Origin: an uncultured Alphaproteobacteria bacterium
GTDB lineage: Bacteria > Pseudomonadota > Alphaproteobacteria > HIMB59
Assembly: GCA_902524245.1 (NCBI GenBank)
Contig: CABZCN010000001.1
Span: 310,001-374,000, forward strand
Reading direction: 5' to 3'
DNA: 64,000 nucleotides
Below the pieces are notes generated by a model, which was given only the letters and a program-made list of their open reading frames with translations, was not told the DNA's origin and did not search any database. The position numbers and the translations under genes are program-made. Of this stretch, positions 11,317 to 20,957 are shown piece by piece; the stretch's first letter is position 1, and every line of letters starts with the position of its first letter.

Positions 11317-13014
11317 ATGATATCTAACGATGAGTACGGCAAGTTGCTAGACCAACAATTTGAAACAAAAAACACTATTACAGCGAATAAAATAATCTCT
11401 GGAACTATTCTTAAAATAAGCGATCAACACATAACTGTTGATATTGGTTATAAAAGCGAAGGTCAAATCCCAAAAGAAGAATTTTTAAATACAGGATCAT
11501 CAGATGATCTAAAAACAGGACAAGTAATTGAAGTGTTTGTCGAAAAATTAGAGGACAGAGAAGGAAATGTAAAAATTTCTCATGAAAAAGCTATTAAAAT
11601 GAAATCATGGGAAAAACTTCAAAAAGTGTTTGATAAAAAAGAAAGGGTAAAAGGTTTTATTGTTGGTAAAGCAAAAGCTGGTCTTTATGTTAAAATTATG
11701 GGTACTAACGCATTTCTACCTCTAAGCCAAATCGATGTGCGTCCTGTCAGAGATGTGAGTCATTTAATTAAAACAGAAGAAACTTTTGAAATTCTTAAAA
11801 TGGATTATTCAAAAGGAAATATTGTTGTATCAAGAAAAGCAATCCTTGAAGAAAAGCAAAAAGAAATAAAAAACCAAATATTAGAAAAATCACAAAGTGA
11901 TTCTGTTGTTACTGGTAAAGTAAAAACTTTTACAGACTATGGAGCTTTCGTTGACCTTGGCGGAATTGATGGATTGGTTCATTTGAGTGATATTTCATGG
12001 AGTAGAATTGGTCATCCATCAGATGTTTTGGAAATTGGCAAAAAATACGAATTTAAAATACTCAAGGTTTCAGATGACTCAGATAAAATTAGTCTGGGTT
12101 ATAAGCAGCTTAAAGATGACCCTTGGGAAAATATAGAGAGTAAAATAACTCTTAATGAAATTTATGATGGAAAAATTACGCATATTACTGATTATGGTGC
12201 TTTTGTTCAACTCTCAGACAAGGACCTAGAAGGACTAGTTCACTCTAATGATATAAGTTGGACAAAAAAAAATATTCATCCTAATAAAATATTAGAAGTG
12301 GGATTCAACATTAGAGTTAAGGTTTTAGAAATTGACAAGGAGAAAAAAAGAATAAGTCTTGGTATTAAGCAAACTGAACCAAATCCATGGGAAAATATTT
12401 TGAATGAATACAAAAAAGATCAAGTAATTGATACTGAGATTAAAAATATTACTGAATTTGGTATATTTGCTAAACTTAACGACAATATAGACGGACTTAT
12501 TCATAAAAACGATCTTTCATGGACAGACTCTAATGGTGATAGAACCTTAAAAAAATATCAAAAGGGTCAGAGCATTAAGGTTAAAATTTTGGAAATAGAC
12601 CCTGAAAAGGAAAAAATAAGTTTTGGTATCAAACAGTTGTCTGCAGATCCATTTAACGAATTTTTCAAAGATAAAACTAAAGGGGATGTTGTTTCTGCTA
12701 CAATTACTAAAATAAATAATAACGGTATTGATGTTGAAGTTGCAAGCTTTATTGAGACAACTATAAGAAGAAAAGAGCTTTCAAAAAATAAAGAGGAACA
12801 AAATATTTCTAGATACAATGAGGGTCAAAAAATTGACGCTAAGATTAGTTCTATTGATCTTACAAATCGAAAATTTTCTCTTTCTATAAGACAATTAGAG
12901 ATAGATGAAGAACAAAGTTTGTTAGAAAAATATGGATCTAAATCCTCTGGATCAGTTTTAGGGGATATTCTTGGTAAGGCTTTAGATGAGGACAAGGACT
13001 CTAAAGAAAAATAA
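11317..13014 (+). CDS. rpsA: 30S ribosomal protein S1
   Basis: Ribosomal protein S1 (565 aa), which binds mRNA and helps initiation. Six S1 OB-fold repeats are visible; repeats three to five carry the strongest signature (YGAFVDLGGIDGLVHLSDISW, then YGAFVQL...GLVHSNDISW and FGIFAKL...GLIHKNDLSW). The length matches the E. coli protein (557 aa). The ATG at 11317 fits the family N-terminus; an ATG at 11310 opens only a five-codon frame. The 3' end overlaps the HU/IHF gene by 29 bases. Confidence 0.97.
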   Translation: MISNDEYGKLLDQQFETKNTITANKIISGTILKISDQHITVDIGYKSEGQIPKEEFLNTGSSDDLKTGQVIEVFVEKLEDREGNVKISHEKAIKMKSWEKLQKVFDKKERVKGFIVGKAKAGLYVKIMGTNAFLPLSQIDVRPVRDVSHLIKTEETFEILKMDYSKGNIVVSRKAILEEKQKEIKNQILEKSQSDSVVTGKVKTFTDYGAFVDLGGIDGLVHLSDISWSRIGHPSDVLEIGKKYEFKILKVSDDSDKISLGYKQLKDDPWENIESKITLNEIYDGKITHITDYGAFVQLSDKDLEGLVHSNDISWTKKNIHPNKILEVGFNIRVKVLEIDKEKKRISLGIKQTEPNPWENILNEYKKDQVIDTEIKNITEFGIFAKLNDNIDGLIHKNDLSWTDSNGDRTLKKYQKGQSIKVKILEIDPEKEKISFGIKQLSADPFNEFFKDKTKGDVVSATITKINNNGIDVEVASFIETTIRRKELSKNKEEQNISRYNEGQKIDAKISSIDLTNRKFSLSIRQLEIDEEQSLLEKYGSKSSGSVLGDILGKALDEDKDSKEK

Positions 13015-13291
13015 GTCTGATTTATTAAAGACTTATCTCCAATCACAAACTGATTTAACACCAAAAATTAATGAGGCTATATTCAAAAGGTTTTTTGATC
13101 TTTTAGAAAAAAATATTTGTGATCATACCTCTATAGAATTAAGAAACTTTGGTATTTTTAAAACTAAGCTTATGGACTCTAGGTTTGGGTCAGATCCTAG
13201 AAATAAGAAAAAGATATTTATACCGTCTAAATGGAAAGTTAGATTTAAAGCTAGTGAAAATATTAATAAAAAGTTAAATGAAAAAATTTAA
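12986..13291 (+). CDS. ihfB: HU/IHF-family DNA-binding protein, IHF beta-like
   Basis: Small (101 aa) histone-like protein that bends DNA. KSDLLKTYL corresponds to the family N-terminal helix, NFGIFKTK to the saddle, and RFGSDPRNKKKI to the beta-arm tip where IHF has its R-x-x-NP motif. The sequence is unusually diverged and Lys-rich. The position immediately after rpsA is the classic ihfB (himD) position, the main reason for the beta-subunit call. It begins inside rpsA and overlaps pyrF by 14 bases. Confidence 0.8.
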   Translation: MRTRTLKKNKSDLLKTYLQSQTDLTPKINEAIFKRFFDLLEKNICDHTSIELRNFGIFKTKLMDSRFGSDPRNKKKIFIPSKWKVRFKASENINKKLNEKI

Positions 13292-13985
13292 ATCCTTTAT
13301 AGCTCTGGATCTAAAATCAAACACTAAAAATATTAGTATTGTAAGAAAGTTATACCGTCATGTTTACGGTTTTAAAGTTGGATATAGATCTTTTTATAAT
13401 AGTTATTCTAAAGAGCTTATTTCAGAAATTAAAAAGAAAAAAAGTAAATTATTTCTTGATTTAAAGCTTCATGACATTCCTAACACTGTTAGCAGTGCTA
13501 TTGATTCATTATCAAAAATAAACCCTGATTATCTTACCTTACACATATCAGGAGGAGACGACATGATGGAAGCTGCGGTTAATTGTGTAAAAAAAAATAA
13601 GCTCAAAACAAAAATTTTAGGAGTAACTTTATTAACTAGTCTAGATGGAAAGGATAGTAAGAGATTATATAAAGAGGAAAATACAAAAAAAATTGTGAGA
13701 AAATTTGCAGAAATTGCCAATAAACACAAAATTTATGGCCTTATTTGCTCTGGTGAAGAACTTAAAGCTTTAGAAAAATTTGATAAATTAATAAAAATAA
13801 CACCTGGTGTAAAATTATTTTCTAGAAACGATGATCAAAAAAGAGTTACTTTTGCTCATAATGCTTTACAAAAAGGTGCAAACTTTGTTGTTATAGGAAG
13901 AGAGTTAATCCAAAGTAAAGAACCAATAAGTTTATTAAATGAATATGCTAAACAACATAAAAATAAAAATTTGTGGACAAAATAA
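13278..13985 (+). CDS. pyrF: Orotidine 5'-phosphate decarboxylase
   Basis: Final step of UMP synthesis, decarboxylating OMP. The 235-aa TIM barrel has the active-site signature DLKLHDIPNTV (Asp-Lys-Asp) near residues 56-66, the GVTLLTS strand, and the phosphate-binding end FVVIGRELI. The ATG at 13278 overlaps the previous gene. The 3' end overlaps trpF by 47 bases if trpF starts at 13939. Confidence 0.95.
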   Translation: MKKFKSFIALDLKSNTKNISIVRKLYRHVYGFKVGYRSFYNSYSKELISEIKKKKSKLFLDLKLHDIPNTVSSAIDSLSKINPDYLTLHISGGDDMMEAAVNCVKKNKLKTKILGVTLLTSLDGKDSKRLYKEENTKKIVRKFAEIANKHKIYGLICSGEELKALEKFDKLIKITPGVKLFSRNDDQKRVTFAHNALQKGANFVVIGRELIQSKEPISLLNEYAKQHKNKNLWTK

Positions 13986-14571
13986 TCCAGCAATAATTAA
14001 TTATTGTCTAGATATAAATATTTCTTATCAAGGATTAATTTTTTATGAAAAGAGTCCAAGATTTATGGATATTGACACACTATATATTGTTAACCAATAT
14101 TTTAAATTACATAATGATAAGTTTGTGGGTGTTTTTGTTAATCCATCAATTGATGAAATTAAAAATAAATTAGAAATTTTTGATTTTGATACAATTCAAC
14201 TTCATGGGAATGAAGATCAAAACTTTATAAATGAAGTTAAAAGTAATTTTAAGAAAAAAATTTATAAATCAATATCCCCAGAGGATTTTAAAACAACTGA
14301 GTTAGTTAATGTAGATCAGTTCCTAATCGAATCGAAACCCTCTTCAAATGAGATGCCTGGAGGAAACAATAAAACTTGGGATTGGTCCGATTTTAAAAAT
14401 AAAAAAAAACTTCCTTATATTTTATCAGGAGGTCTAAATGTCACTAATATCAAAAAAGCAATTAGCTTAACAGGTGCAGATTTTGTTGATATAAATTCAG
14501 GTGTAGAGGAACATCCTGGTGAAAAAAGCCTTGCTTTAATAGATGGTATTATTTCATCAATTTATAACTAA
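13939..14571 (+). CDS. trpF: Phosphoribosylanthranilate isomerase
   Basis: Third step of the tryptophan branch, an Amadori rearrangement in a TIM barrel. The 210-aa protein opens with [11 protein letters not shown] (the catalytic Cys of the KICG motif) and has [11 protein letters not shown], the phosphate loop [10 protein letters not shown] and [14 protein letters not shown]. ATGs at 13939 and 13945 are both possible; both lie inside pyrF. Its TAA shares one base with the trpB ATG. Confidence 0.93.
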   Translation: MNMLNNIKIKICGQNNPAIINYCLDINISYQGLIFYEKSPRFMDIDTLYIVNQYFKLHNDKFVGVFVNPSIDEIKNKLEIFDFDTIQLHGNEDQNFINEVKSNFKKKIYKSISPEDFKTTELVNVDQFLIESKPSSNEMPGGNNKTWDWSDFKNKKKLPYILSGGLNVTNIKKAISLTGADFVDINSGVEEHPGEKSLALIDGIISSIYN

Positions 14572-15776
14572 TGAAAACATATAAACAACCTAACACTGTT
14601 GGAAGATTTGGTGAATTTGGTGGTATGTATGTTTCAGAAACATTAATGCCCCTATTATTAAATTTAGATAAATCATACAAAAAAATTCAAAAAGATAAAA
14701 AATTTAAAAAAGAGCTAAATGATCTTTTTAAAAACTATGTGGGTAGGCCGTCCCCTTTACATTACGCTAAAAATTTATCTAAATATATTAATGGACCAAA
14801 AGTATATTTTAAAAGAGATGAACTTAATCATACAGGGGCCCATAAAATCAATAATTGCTTAGGACAAATACTCCTGGCAAAAAAAATGGGCAAAACAAGA
14901 ATTATTGCTGAAACTGGTGCTGGACAGCATGGAGTTGCAACAGCAACTGTTTGTGCTCTTTTTGGTCTTCCTTGTTACATTTATATGGGGTCTAAAGATA
15001 TCGAAAGACAAAAACCAAATGTGTTTAGAATGAAGCTTCTAGGTGCCACTATTATTCCTGTTGAGTCTGGCAGTAAGTCTTTAAAAGATGCGATGAATGA
15101 AGCTTTAAGAGATTGGATAAAAAACGTCAGAGATACTTTTTATATTATCGGATCTACAGCAGGTCCTCACCCCTATCCGAAAATGGTAAGAGATTTTCAA
15201 TCTGTAATTGGGAGAGAAGCAAGAGAGCAAATATTAAAAGTTGAAAAAAAACTACCAGATTATTTGATAGCTTGCGTTGGAGGAGGGTCAAATGCTATGG
15301 GTTTATTTTATCCATTTTTAAATGATAAAAATGTAAAGATTATTGGAGTTGAAGCGGCTGGCAGAGGTGCTAAAACTGAAGAAACAGCGGCTACTATGAC
15401 ATCTGGATCTCCCGGTATTTTACATGGTAGTTACAGTTATGTCTTACAGGACACTGATGGACAAATAAAAGAGGCTCATTCTATTTCAGCCGGTCTTGAT
15501 TACCCTGGTGTAGGGCCTGAACACTCTTACTTAAAAGATATTAAAAGAGTTAAGTACTTTGGTATAACTGATAAAGAAGCTCTTGAAGCATTTCAAACAT
15601 GTTCAAAACTCGAAGGAATTATTCCCGCACTAGAACCTTCTCATGCCCTTGCTTACTTAATTAAAGCATTTAAAAATAAACATAAAAATAAAGTTGTAAT
15701 ACTAAATATGTGTGGACGAGGTGATAAAGATTTATTTACTGCAGCTAAAGCAATAGGGTTTGATGCAGATGAATAA
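14571..15776 (+). CDS. trpB: Tryptophan synthase beta chain
   Basis: PLP enzyme joining indole with serine to make tryptophan. The 401-aa protein has the PLP lysine K92 in HTGAHKINN, the phosphate cup GGGSNAMG, and the N-terminal [11 protein letters not shown] typical of TrpB1. Length and motifs are canonical. It lies between trpF (1-base overlap) and trpA (overlap of about 14 bases), as expected for a channelled alpha2beta2 complex. Confidence 0.97.
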   Translation: MKTYKQPNTVGRFGEFGGMYVSETLMPLLLNLDKSYKKIQKDKKFKKELNDLFKNYVGRPSPLHYAKNLSKYINGPKVYFKRDELNHTGAHKINNCLGQILLAKKMGKTRIIAETGAGQHGVATATVCALFGLPCYIYMGSKDIERQKPNVFRMKLLGATIIPVESGSKSLKDAMNEALRDWIKNVRDTFYIIGSTAGPHPYPKMVRDFQSVIGREAREQILKVEKKLPDYLIACVGGGSNAMGLFYPFLNDKNVKIIGVEAAGRGAKTEETAATMTSGSPGILHGSYSYVLQDTDGQIKEAHSISAGLDYPGVGPEHSYLKDIKRVKYFGITDKEALEAFQTCSKLEGIIPALEPSHALAYLIKAFKNKHKNKVVILNMCGRGDKDLFTAAKAIGFDADE

Positions 15777-16545
15777 TCTAGACTCTCTTCCTAAAAAAAA
15801 AATACTCTCATTATTTATGACATGTGGTTTTCCAACACTAAATCATAGTAAAAAGATTTTTAATGAAATGTTATCTCACCAGCCAGATATTATTGAGTTT
15901 GGGCTTCCCTTTTCTGATCCGATGGCAGATGGACCTATTATCCAAGAGGCAAATAAACTTGCACTTAGATCAAAGCTATCAACACAGCTATCACTAAACT
16001 TAATAAAAGATTTGAGTAAATCCAAAAATAATACTTCATTTGTTATCATGTGTTATTTAAATACCGTTCGTAAATTTGGATTAAATAAATTCATCAAAAA
16101 TATTAAAGGTATTGTAGATGGTATAATAATTGTTGATTTACCTTTTGAAGAGGAAAGTGAAATCAAAAAGGCTCTATCTAAAAATAATATTCATTTGATT
16201 AAGTTAATCTCACCGATGACAGATAAGAAAAGAGCTCAAAAACTTTTAAAAGGCTCAAAAGGTTTTATTTATTATATATCAGCAACAGGAATAACAGGTT
16301 CAAATAAATTAGATTACAGTGAAATAAATAAAAATGTCCAACTAATTAAAAAAAAGTCCTCTGTTCCCGTTTTAGTTGGTTTCGGGATCAAGTCTAAAAA
16401 AGATGTAATTAATATATCAAAGAAAACTAAAGCAGATGGTGTTATAATTGGTACGGCTCTTATTCAAAAATACTTTGATCTAAAAATGGATTTTAATAAA
16501 TATCTTAAATACCTTAAAAATTTTATTACAGAGGTTAAAATTTAA
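15763..16545 (+). CDS. trpA: Tryptophan synthase alpha chain
   Basis: Cleaves indole-3-glycerol phosphate to indole, which is passed to TrpB. The catalytic Glu and Asp are in [17 protein letters not shown], and [11 protein letters not shown] and [12 protein letters not shown] are the conserved loops. The frame opens with TTG (15760), ATG (15763) and ATG (15769) close together at the end of trpB; I prefer an ATG, and 15769 (MNNLDS) is as likely as 15763. About 260 aa, normal for the family. Confidence 0.94.
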   Translation: MQMNNLDSLPKKKILSLFMTCGFPTLNHSKKIFNEMLSHQPDIIEFGLPFSDPMADGPIIQEANKLALRSKLSTQLSLNLIKDLSKSKNNTSFVIMCYLNTVRKFGLNKFIKNIKGIVDGIIIVDLPFEEESEIKKALSKNNIHLIKLISPMTDKKRAQKLLKGSKGFIYYISATGITGSNKLDYSEINKNVQLIKKKSSVPVLVGFGIKSKKDVINISKKTKADGVIIGTALIQKYFDLKMDFNKYLKYLKNFITEVKI

Positions 16546-16547
16546 AA

Positions 16548-17393
16548 ATGAATTGGTTAACAGATTTTGTTAAACCTAAACTTAGCTCATTAGTTACAAA
16601 AAAAGACTCGTCTTCAGATCTTTGGACTAGCTGTAATAAATGTAATCTAATGTTATATAAATCTGAACATAAAGATAATTTATTTGTTTGCTCACATTGT
16701 GATAATCACATGAATATGGATTTAGAAAATAGATTAAATAACTTATTTGATGATAAAAAATACGAATTGATCAACATACCATTTGAAAATAGTGATCCTC
16801 TAAAGTTTAAAGATCTTAAAAAGTACTCAGATCGAATGAAAGCAGCACAAAAAAAAACAGATCAAAAAGATGCCGCCATTGTGGCAAAAGGTAATATTGG
16901 AAATAATGAGGTAATTGTTTTTATTTTAGATTTTAATTTTATGGGTGGTTCTATGGGCCAGTTTGTAGGAGAGGCTTTTAAAATAGCTTGCGAAATGTCA
17001 GTTGAACTTAAATGTCCTTTTATATCAGTTTCATCCTCTGGAGGTGCAAGGATGCAAGAGGGAATTGTAAGTTTAATGCAGCTGCCAAAAACAGTAGCAG
17101 CTGTAAATATGTTAGACCAACATAAAATTCCATACATCAGTGTACTCACCCATCCTACCACAGGAGGAGTAAGTGCGTCGTTTGCCATGCTAGGAGATAT
17201 TATTATTGCTGAAAAAGGAAGTATGATTGGATTTGCTGGAAAAAGAGTTATTGAAGAGACAATTAAAGAACAATTACCTGAGGATTTTCAAACAGCTGAG
17301 TATCTTCTAGATCATGGAATGATTGATATGGTTGTGCATCGAAAAGAATTAAGTCAAACGCTCTCAAAAGTTTTATCATTCGTAAATAAATAA
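16548..17393 (+). CDS. accD: Acetyl-CoA carboxylase carboxyltransferase subunit beta
   Basis: Beta half of the carboxyltransferase that makes malonyl-CoA for fatty acid synthesis. The 281-aa protein has an N-terminal zinc ribbon with C29, C32, C48 and C51, then the crotonase-like domain with SSSGGARMQEG and THPTTGGVSASFAMLGD. It sits 2 bases after trpA and 4 bases before folC, the usual alphaproteobacterial trpFBA-accD-folC order. Confidence 0.96.
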   Translation: MNWLTDFVKPKLSSLVTKKDSSSDLWTSCNKCNLMLYKSEHKDNLFVCSHCDNHMNMDLENRLNNLFDDKKYELINIPFENSDPLKFKDLKKYSDRMKAAQKKTDQKDAAIVAKGNIGNNEVIVFILDFNFMGGSMGQFVGEAFKIACEMSVELKCPFISVSSSGGARMQEGIVSLMQLPKTVAAVNMLDQHKIPYISVLTHPTTGGVSASFAMLGDIIIAEKGSMIGFAGKRVIEETIKEQLPEDFQTAEYLLDHGMIDMVVHRKELSQTLSKVLSFVNK

Positions 17394-17397
17394 ACTC

Positions 17398-18645
17398 TTG
17401 AAAGATCCTATTTTTCAAAGGCTACTAAATCTTCATCCCAAATTTTCAGATTTATCTTTAGGAAGAATAAAAAAACTTTTAAAGAAAATAGATTTTGATG
17501 AAAATTTGCTTCCAAAGGTTATTCATATAGCTGGTACCAATGGTAAAGGCTCTACAGCTGCTATTATAAAATCAATTCTCAATCACCATGGGTATTCAAC
17601 ACATATTTACTCCACACCTCACCTTGTAAAATTTAATGAAAGAATACAATTGAGATCTAAAGATATCTCTAATCAAAAATTATTAAAATATTTGAAGTTA
17701 TGCGAAAATAAAAATCAAGGAAATCTAATTACATTTTTTGAAATTACAACTGCAGCAGCGTTTAAAGCATTTCAAGATCACAAAGCTGACTATTTGATCT
17801 TAGAAGTAGGACTGGGAGGAAGATTTGATGCTACAAATATTATAAAAAAACCAAAGTATGCAGCTATTACTCCTATATCCTTAGATCATCAAGATTATTT
17901 AGGAAATTCTTTGAGCCAAATTGCATTCGAGAAATTAGGAATATTAAATTCAAAAAGTACGATATTAATTAATCGACAGAAAACAAGTGTTATGAAATTT
18001 ATTAAGTCTCAATTGAAAAAAAGAAAATTAACTGCAAATCTATTTAATTCTCATTGGAAAATAAAATCTAATTTTTATTTATCGAATGATATAAGAGTTA
18101 GCTTATCAAAATTAAGTTTACAAGGATCACATCAATTAATTAATGCTGGATTAGCAATACATTTAGCGAGGAATATATTGAAAGAAAAATTTGTAATAGA
18201 AAAAACAGAAAAAGCGTTGATGAATTGTGAGTGGCCTGGGAGATTGCAGCAAATTAAGAGCGGACTTTTAAATAAAAAAATAAAGAAATATAAGAATATT
18301 TACTTAGATGGCTTTCACAATATCGATGGCATGAAAGCATTAATTAAATCATTACCAAAAAATAGGAAAATACTCATATGCTCTTTTTTAAATAATAAAA
18401 AATATATTCAGATGCTTTCTAACTTATCAAATCATTTTTATAAAATAATTGTTGTCAAAATGAACGAGGAAAACTCTATTACTGAGGATCTGCTACCCAA
18501 ATACCTTAAGCTCTATTTTGCTAATTCCTTAACAGATTTATTTAAAATGATTAATAAACTCTCATCAAATCAGACCTCGATATATTTTGGAGGATCATTA
18601 TATTTTATTGGCGAAGTGATAAAATTAAATCGTTTAAAAAATTAG
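17398..18645 (+). CDS. folC: Bifunctional folylpolyglutamate/dihydrofolate synthase
   Basis: Mur-ligase-like ATPase that adds glutamate to (dihydro)folate. The P-loop is GTNGKGS at residues 46-52, and VGLGGRFDATN and a C-terminal substrate region (DGFHNIDG) follow. Length (415 aa) is typical. The start is TTG at 17398, 4 bases after accD; this is the only start that retains the family N-terminus. Last gene of the core operon, followed by a hairpin terminator. Confidence 0.93.
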   Translation: MKDPIFQRLLNLHPKFSDLSLGRIKKLLKKIDFDENLLPKVIHIAGTNGKGSTAAIIKSILNHHGYSTHIYSTPHLVKFNERIQLRSKDISNQKLLKYLKLCENKNQGNLITFFEITTAAAFKAFQDHKADYLILEVGLGGRFDATNIIKKPKYAAITPISLDHQDYLGNSLSQIAFEKLGILNSKSTILINRQKTSVMKFIKSQLKKRKLTANLFNSHWKIKSNFYLSNDIRVSLSKLSLQGSHQLINAGLAIHLARNILKEKFVIEKTEKALMNCEWPGRLQQIKSGLLNKKIKKYKNIYLDGFHNIDGMKALIKSLPKNRKILICSFLNNKKYIQMLSNLSNHFYKIIVVKMNEENSITEDLLPKYLKLYFANSLTDLFKMINKLSSNQTSIYFGGSLYFIGEVIKLNRLKN

Positions 18646-18757
18646 ATTTTCTCCTTCTATAATGTCAAATAGCAAAAATATCACCATTTATGTGGATATA
18701 TTGATTGATCCAATTTTTCTCATAAAAGTAAATATCAATAACTAACCTTAATCCTCC

Positions 18758-18794
18758 AGAACCATTCTTGTGGTTTTTCTTCAAGAATGGTTCT
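18758..18794. terminator. Bidirectional hairpin terminator between folC and the DCC gene
   Basis: A perfect 13-bp inverted repeat, AGAACCATTCTTG (18758-18770) and its complement (18782-18794), with an 11-base T-rich loop, followed on the plus strand by ATTTAATTTT. It lies between two convergent operons and its right arm overlaps the stop codon of the minus-strand gene. This is the strongest intrinsic-terminator-like structure I found in the window. Confidence 0.75.
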
Positions 18795-19131
18795 ATTTAA
18801 TTTTCGATTTATTTTTCATATATAGCAATAAAGCTATCCCTTCGTATGCTATTTTCCATAATTGTCTAAATAATGGTAGCTTCAAAAATAAAGACAGATA
18901 TCTCCATCTCGGAATTCTATCCCATAAAACTAAAAAGGACTCTGATCCAGAAAAAATTTTTCCTTCGTGATATACATGCATTCTTCTATATAAATCTTTT
19001 TTGGAGAGATGATTTATATGCTCATCTTTATTTTTTGAAATATCAACATAGTTTATTTTACAAGTTTTCTTTTTATAGTGACTTATTTCTGCATTACAAA
19101 TATTACATGAACCATTAAAGTAAACTTTCAT
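18793..19131 (-). CDS. DCC family (DUF393) thiol-disulfide oxidoreductase-like protein
   Basis: Small protein (112 aa) opening with VYFNGSCNICNAEI, which matches the DxxCxxC signature of the DUF393/DCC family. These are thioredoxin-fold-like proteins with presumed redox activity and no settled substrate. RIPRWRYLSLFLKLP and the tail LLYMKNKSKIK are typical of the family. It lies 5 bases after the GST gene, so the two are likely co-transcribed, suggesting a general thiol role (inference). Confidence 0.82.
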   Translation of the reverse strand: MKVYFNGSCNICNAEISHYKKKTCKINYVDISKNKDEHINHLSKKDLYRRMHVYHEGKIFSGSESFLVLWDRIPRWRYLSLFLKLPLFRQLWKIAYEGIALLLYMKNKSKIK

Positions 19132-19136
19132 TTTGA

Positions 19137-19751
19137 TTACGCGGGAGGTGGTATTGAGCCGTCCTTAAATAGATCATATCCCTTTAAAACAGCAGGTCTA
19201 AGTGATATTTGATTATACCAACGTAATAAATTGATATATTTATTCAGACCTATATCATGAATTGGATGTCTGGCGATCCAAGGAAATGTTGCAATATCTG
19301 CAATTGAATATTCATTTGCCAAATATTCATTTATAGATAAATGATCATCTAAATTTTTGTATATAGTTTCTGCAATTTTGAAATATCTATCTTCACCAAA
19401 ATCACTTTTACCAGGATTATAATGATGAAATTGATGATGCTGACCTAACATTGGGCCTATATAACCCATTTGAGCCATCAACCACTGTGTTGTTAAACTT
19501 TGATTTGATCCATAAAATTCTCCTGATAAATCTGCCAAGTAAATTAAGATAGCACCAGACTCAAATATGGTCTTATTATTGTGTCTTAAAACAGGAATTT
19601 TTGAAAATGGAGAAATTTTTTTAAACTCCTCGTTGAATTGTTCACCCTTATTTAAATTAATTAGAGTCAGATCATAACTCTCATTAATCTCCTCTAACAT
19701 TATTGAAATTTTTCTTGCATTTGGAGTTAAGTCTGCAAATAACTCAAACAT
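19137..19751 (-). CDS. Glutathione S-transferase family protein
   Basis: 204-aa GST of the YfcG/Nu-like type. The N-terminal thioredoxin fold includes LTPNARKISIMLEE (active-site Thr/Asn region), SPFSKIPVL with the cis-proline, and ESGAILIYLAD, which binds the gamma-glutamyl part of glutathione. The C-terminal helical domain has NEYLANEYSIADIATFPWI. YfcG-type enzymes often act as disulfide-bond reductases rather than transferases; substrate unknown. It is 5 bases upstream of the DCC protein gene. Confidence 0.88.
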   Translation of the reverse strand: MFELFADLTPNARKISIMLEEINESYDLTLINLNKGEQFNEEFKKISPFSKIPVLRHNNKTIFESGAILIYLADLSGEFYGSNQSLTTQWLMAQMGYIGPMLGQHHQFHHYNPGKSDFGEDRYFKIAETIYKNLDDHLSINEYLANEYSIADIATFPWIARHPIHDIGLNKYINLLRWYNQISLRPAVLKGYDLFKDGSIPPPA

Positions 19752-20087
19752 TCAAATTAAACTCATAATATATTTATGAACAAAATATCCTATTACGAGT
19801 AAAGTCAATCCAATCAAGTAAATTAACCAAAAATTCATATTGAGATTTTTTGCAAAGAAAAAAGGTAAGAAAAATAAGTATGAGACAGGTACTCCAATAA
19901 GAATGCTTTTTGCAAATATTACAGTATTTTCAGTATTTTTATGCTCTAAGAAAGAGAACGCTATGGCTATTATACTGGCTATTGGAAGAGCGATAATAAA
20001 TCCAGATAGCTCAGGTTTTTTACCAGAAAGCCAACTTGCAAAAGCAATCACAAGAGCAGCTAATAAAACTTTTAAAGCAAAAATCAT
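19752..20087 (-). CDS. Small integral membrane protein, DUF3147-like
   Basis: 111-aa hydrophobic protein with four predicted helices (about residues 5-20, 28-47, 58-78, 88-108). The motif SWLSGKKPELSGFIIALPIASIIA resembles small DUF3147-type membrane proteins, but I am not sure of the family. No function is known. Its last codon abuts the GST start. Confidence 0.6.
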   Translation of the reverse strand: MIFALKVLLAALVIAFASWLSGKKPELSGFIIALPIASIIAIAFSFLEHKNTENTVIFAKSILIGVPVSYLFFLPFFFAKNLNMNFWLIYLIGLTLLVIGYFVHKYIMSLI

Positions 20088-20117
20088 AATTATCTATTTT
20101 ATACTAATTAATAATAA

Positions 20118-20951
20118 TTAAAGATTATTTTCAGGTATTAAGAAAGTTGTTGATGCCCAATCACTATGCCAGATTGGCTCATTTTTTTCTGGGTCTGCTT
20201 TTAATGGATAAATCACAACTGAGTCTAAAAGGTATTCCCTTCCTGGTTCAACATCAAAAGTGAATTTTCCTTTATCATCCGTTATGGTATTTACAATTGA
20301 TAACTTTGTATTTTTATATTTCGAAAAAATTGTAACAAGATTTTTTTTTAGTGGTTTTTTTTTGTAATATAAAGTTCCACTCATTTGCTTTAGATTCAAT
20401 GCTTTGTAAGGATTTTGGTCTAAAACAAATTCAAATAGTAGTCCTGTTTTTTTATCCTTCCCCTCACTGCCATTTAATGTAATAAGAGATTTTGCATAAC
20501 GACGATAACTCTCAATAAAATTACTTTCGGGAAATCCTTTCTCAAAATGAGTACTGATTAGTTGCTGGTAACCTTTTTCGTTTACAAAATCCTCGAATTT
20601 TTGAAACTTTTTATAATCAACATATTTATCTTTAGTTTCGTGATAAATAATTAATAAATTGTCTAAATTAGTTGTTATATTAATTGCAGGCACATCACCT
20701 AGTATGCCCTTTATTTTTTCTTTTTTATTTTTGGATCCAGATAATATTTTAAATGTTTTAAAATCTTGTGGATTATACATTAAAACCATACCTTGAAATT
20801 CTTGTCCTACCCTCAAGTGAGCATTTATTAAGTCATCATTAAGTTGATATTGCGTAGGCTCGATCCAAAATTCATGAGCATTTGCTCTAATAGAATAAGC
20901 AATAAGGAGCAAAAAAATATAAAGAATTTTTAGGTGAATTTTGGTAAACAT
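20118..20951 (-). CDS. Periplasmic DUF4198-like protein
   Basis: 277-aa secreted protein: signal peptide to about residue 25 (cleavage after RANA), then HEFWIEPTQYQL, the typical opening of DUF4198 proteins, with a C-terminal beta-sandwich carrying GTLYYKKKPL and DDKGKFTFDVEPGREYLL. Members are often encoded beside nickel/cobalt or other metal transporters and are thought to help metal uptake at the envelope. Here the divergent neighbour is a HupE/UreJ-like protein, which supports that idea by context. Start ATG at 20951 lies 6 bases from the opposite start. Confidence 0.72.
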   Translation of the reverse strand: MFTKIHLKILYIFLLLIAYSIRANAHEFWIEPTQYQLNDDLINAHLRVGQEFQGMVLMYNPQDFKTFKILSGSKNKKEKIKGILGDVPAINITTNLDNLLIIYHETKDKYVDYKKFQKFEDFVNEKGYQQLISTHFEKGFPESNFIESYRRYAKSLITLNGSEGKDKKTGLLFEFVLDQNPYKALNLKQMSGTLYYKKKPLKKNLVTIFSKYKNTKLSIVNTITDDKGKFTFDVEPGREYLLDSVVIYPLKADPEKNEPIWHSDWASTTFLIPENNL

Positions 20952-20957
20952 GACCGA

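Noticed and set aside
18646-18757. Possible tRNA or small RNA after folC
   Set aside because: No cloverleaf or conserved T-loop (TTCRANY) found; only the terminator hairpin is structured.
20934-20957. GTG start at 20934 for the HupE-like gene
   Set aside because: It adds charged residues before the signal peptide and overlaps the divergent coding sequence; ATG at 20958 gives a normal signal peptide.
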